NCBI RefSeq assembly: GCF_003086795.1
Contig: NZ_CP026003.1
Location: 4,413,179-4,477,178, forward strand
Origin: Stenotrophomonas sp. SAU14A_NAIMI4_5
Lineage (GTDB): Bacteria > Pseudomonadota > Gammaproteobacteria > Xanthomonadales > Xanthomonadaceae
Length of the DNA: 64,000 bases
Direction: 5' to 3'
Of this stretch, positions 62,152 to 64,000 are shown piece by piece. Both the position numbers and the translations under genes were made by a program. The notes under the pieces were generated by a model, which worked only from the letters and a program-made list of their open reading frames with translations, had not been told where the DNA came from and did no database searches. Each line of letters begins with the position of its first letter. The stretch's first letter is position 1.

Positions 62152-62184
62152 GGGACGCTTCCCCTCCGAAGCAATCGTTGTTGG

Positions 62185-62242
62185 TGGGTGCCGACCGTTG
62201 GTCGGCACTCGATCTAGGCAGGTGCCGACCGTTGGTCGGCAC
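62185..62242. repeat. Two SMAG-like palindromes in tandem
   Basis: Two direct copies of GGTGCCGACCGTTGGTCGGCAC lie between the porin and MFS genes. Confidence 0.75.
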
Positions 62243-62246
62243 TTAT

Positions 62247-63674
62247 TCAGAAGCTGTACTTCGTGGTGAACTGCAGACGGTTGATGTCGCCCTTGCGCCC
62301 ATCTTCGATCTCACGCACGCCGTACATGTACTCGGCACCGATATCGACCTTGGGCATCGGCGTGTAGAAGATGTTGCCGCGGATGCTCTGCACGCTCTTG
62401 GTGACCAGCGGCCCCAGGCTGCCGTCGTTGTCGTAGTCGCTGCGGGCGTAGATCAGGTTGGTGCGCAGCTTCGGCGAGAAGGCATGGCGCCAGCCCACGT
62501 AGCCGGCCAGCACACCGGTCGGGTTCAGTTCGTCGCGGGCGATGTCATAGGCGGTATCCGCAGTGACGCCCAGGCCGATGTAGCGGGCGATGCCCTCGCC
62601 ACCGGTCAGCTGGTAGTGCAGCGAATCGTTGCCGCCCATCACCCACTTGCCGCCCAGGGTCAGGCCGCCGGCCACCTTGTCGGCCTTGGCGCCGGTGGCC
62701 TGGTTGTCGACCTTCAGCTGGCGGACGATGCCGCCGACGCCGAAGGTGCCCCAGTCGCCCTTCCAGCCATAACGCATCGTCAGGTCGGGCAGGCTGCCAC
62801 GGTCGGAGTTGGCGCTGGCGTTGGTCCACACGCCGGTGACCGGGTTGCGGGTACCGGTGAGGGTGGTCGTTTCCGGGTTTTCCAGGGCGACGCTGAAGCC
62901 GCCCTGGGTGTAGCGCACCTGGGCCTGACGCACGAACACCACGCCATCGGTCGGGCCAACGAAGTCGACCGCTTCCGGCAGTGCCGCCGCATCCATGAAG
63001 TTGGACCAGGTCTGGCCGGCCAGCCAGTTGTTCCAGTACATGTAGGCGTGGCGCAGCGTCACGCCATAGGTGTTGGTGGCGGTCTGGTTGCCCAGCGAGT
63101 TGCCGAAGAAGTCCATCTCGAACATCGCGCCGGCCTTGTTGCCCGATTCGCTGACGTTGTCGATGCCGATGTTGAAGCGCGAGAACTTGGCGTGGGCGTT
63201 GTAGTCCACGTCCGAGCGCTTGCCCGAGCCGCCGGCACCGGCCACCGGGGTCTGGCCCGGCAGGTACAGCGCGCGGCCGGTGGCATCGTCGGCCAGCTGG
63301 CCATCGCTGGTCTGGGTGGCCATGAAATCGGCCTTGATGAAGCCGCCGATCTTGACCGTGGTGCCCGGCGCGGCGCCCGGGGTGATGGTGGTGACCTGGA
63401 TCGGCTGCTTGCCGGCCGGCACCTGCGCGACCGGCTTCTGCTCGGCCTGCACGGCGCGGACATCGGTCACGGCCTGCTGGGTCTGCACGATCTGGGTCTG
63501 CTGTTGCTGCTGCGAGGACAACAGCGCCTGGACCTGGCGTTCCAGCTCGGCAACGCGTGATTCAAGCGCTTTCTCTTTGGCGGTCTCTGCGAACGCCATG
63601 CCCGGTGCGACCAGGGCGACCAGCAGGCAGGCCGCCAAAGGTTTGCGCACGGCTTTCAACGTACGGTGGCTCAT
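62247..63674 (-). CDS. DcaP-like outer-membrane porin
   Basis: A 475-aa porin with signal peptide 1-29 (VALVAPGMAFAE), a coiled-coil N-terminal segment with a Gln run (EKALESRVAELERQ, SSQQQQQTQ at residues about 32-60) and a 16-strand beta-barrel ending in Phe (FTTKYSF). DcaP family porins carry dicarboxylates and are typically trimeric through such a coiled coil. It is followed on the same strand by the MFS carrier, suggesting an uptake pair. Confidence 0.88.
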   Translation of the reverse strand: MSHRTLKAVRKPLAACLLVALVAPGMAFAETAKEKALESRVAELERQVQALLSSQQQQQTQIVQTQQAVTDVRAVQAEQKPVAQVPAGKQPIQVTTITPGAAPGTTVKIGGFIKADFMATQTSDGQLADDATGRALYLPGQTPVAGAGGSGKRSDVDYNAHAKFSRFNIGIDNVSESGNKAGAMFEMDFFGNSLGNQTATNTYGVTLRHAYMYWNNWLAGQTWSNFMDAAALPEAVDFVGPTDGVVFVRQAQVRYTQGGFSVALENPETTTLTGTRNPVTGVWTNASANSDRGSLPDLTMRYGWKGDWGTFGVGGIVRQLKVDNQATGAKADKVAGGLTLGGKWVMGGNDSLHYQLTGGEGIARYIGLGVTADTAYDIARDELNPTGVLAGYVGWRHAFSPKLRTNLIYARSDYDNDGSLGPLVTKSVQSIRGNIFYTPMPKVDIGAEYMYGVREIEDGRKGDINRLQFTTKYSF

Positions 63675-63918
63675 GTTGCCCTCTCTCCCAAGTGGCAAGG
63701 TGATGCCGCGCGTGGGGCACGGTCGAGCCGAGACTGCGGGGCGTTTATGTATAGCGGTATTCGCCATTGGTCGAACCCGGGCCTGCAGGGCGCCGACTTT
63801 CGACCATGGTCTAAGCGCCGTGGTGACGCGACCGGGGGTGGATGGGGCAAACTGGTGGCGGAGGGTCGTTGCAATGCTGCGACCGCACATACAAAGTCAA
63901 CGTGCAAGTGAGGGTGCC

Positions 63919-64000
63919 ATGGCTGATATCTACCCCGTCGATCCGCAGTTCGCCGCCAAGGCACGCATCGACAAGACGTCTTATGAGCAGCAGTACCAGG
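63919..64000 (+). CDS. acs: Acetyl-CoA synthetase (partial, N-terminal end)
   Basis: The first 27 codons (MADIYPVDPQFAAKARIDKT) match the N-terminus of proteobacterial AMP-forming acetyl-CoA synthetase. The rest lies beyond the window. AGGG lies 5 nt before the ATG. The 244 bp between the porin and this gene hold a divergent promoter region but no other gene that I can see. Confidence 0.85.
   Translation, partial: MADIYPVDPQFAAKARIDKTSYEQQYQ

Noticed and set aside
9348..62242. CRISPR array or insertion-sequence ends
   Set aside because: The short repeats are palindromic, irregularly spaced and intergenic (REP type); there are no regular spacers, cas genes or transposase.

Overview
The window is about 64 kb of high-GC, gene-dense gammaproteobacterial chromosome. 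Protein sequences, gene order and dispersed palindromes that open with GTAG all point to a Stenotrophomonas maltophilia-complex strain (Xanthomonadaceae). Both strands are used in short operons. I see no integrase, transposase, CRISPR array, rRNA operon or canonical tRNA gene.

Layout. 1-9.3 kb: start of an aryl-polyene type ketoacyl synthase, a cyanide-insensitive quinol oxidase (cydAB/cioAB), an ECF sigma operon, a secreted S9 peptidase with a Nudix hydrolase, and hemF. 9.4-14.5 kb: a DUF421 protein, a small RNA gene next to polA that looks like Xanthomonas sX13, polA, a DUF2782 lipoprotein, a minimal AraC-type protein and a universal stress protein. 14.6-20.7 kb: an RNA-repair/Ro locus with rtcA, rtcB, two tandem tRNA-mimicking Y-like RNAs, rsr (TROVE protein), a -24/-12 sigma-54 promoter and the divergent activator rtcR. 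20.7-28.6 kb: a 48-aa membrane microprotein, an orphan gene of unusual composition, uvrD, an FAD/NAD(P) protein, cardiolipin synthase, rpmG and rpmB.

28.8-39.2 kb: a sugar-acid island that could encode a complete oxidative (De Ley-Doudoroff) galactose pathway. It holds a TonB-dependent receptor, a sugar dehydrogenase-like SDR, a KDPGal aldolase fused to an SMP-30 lactonase, KDGal kinase, a mandelate-racemase-family dehydratase, a DapA-family enzyme, an MFS permease and an IclR regulator. A shared palindrome (TTGCTA-N4-TAGCAA type) sits in front of the divergent catabolic operons, the permease and the regulator itself. 39.3-43.3 kb: a glycosyltransferase, a DnaQ-like exonuclease, a LysR/RidA divergent pair and a TonB-C-like protein. 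43.5-49.5 kb: a czcI-like/czcCBA heavy-metal efflux operon. 49.5-54.4 kb: a DUF885 metallopeptidase-like protein, a lipid/sugar transferase pair, a nucleotide-sugar epimerase and a SUFU-domain protein. 54.5-58.8 kb: parB, parA, rsmG, a phosphopantetheinyl transferase, a GlsB/YeaQ protein and xthA. 58.9-64 kb: a coniferyl-aldehyde dehydrogenase-like ALDH, an unusual MFS carrier, a DcaP-like porin and the start of acs.

Two repeat families run through the intergenic regions: SMAG-type (GTAG) REP palindromes and a separate palindrome of about 39 bp (GGGGTC...CCCTTTCC/GGAAAGGG...GACCCC) present four times.
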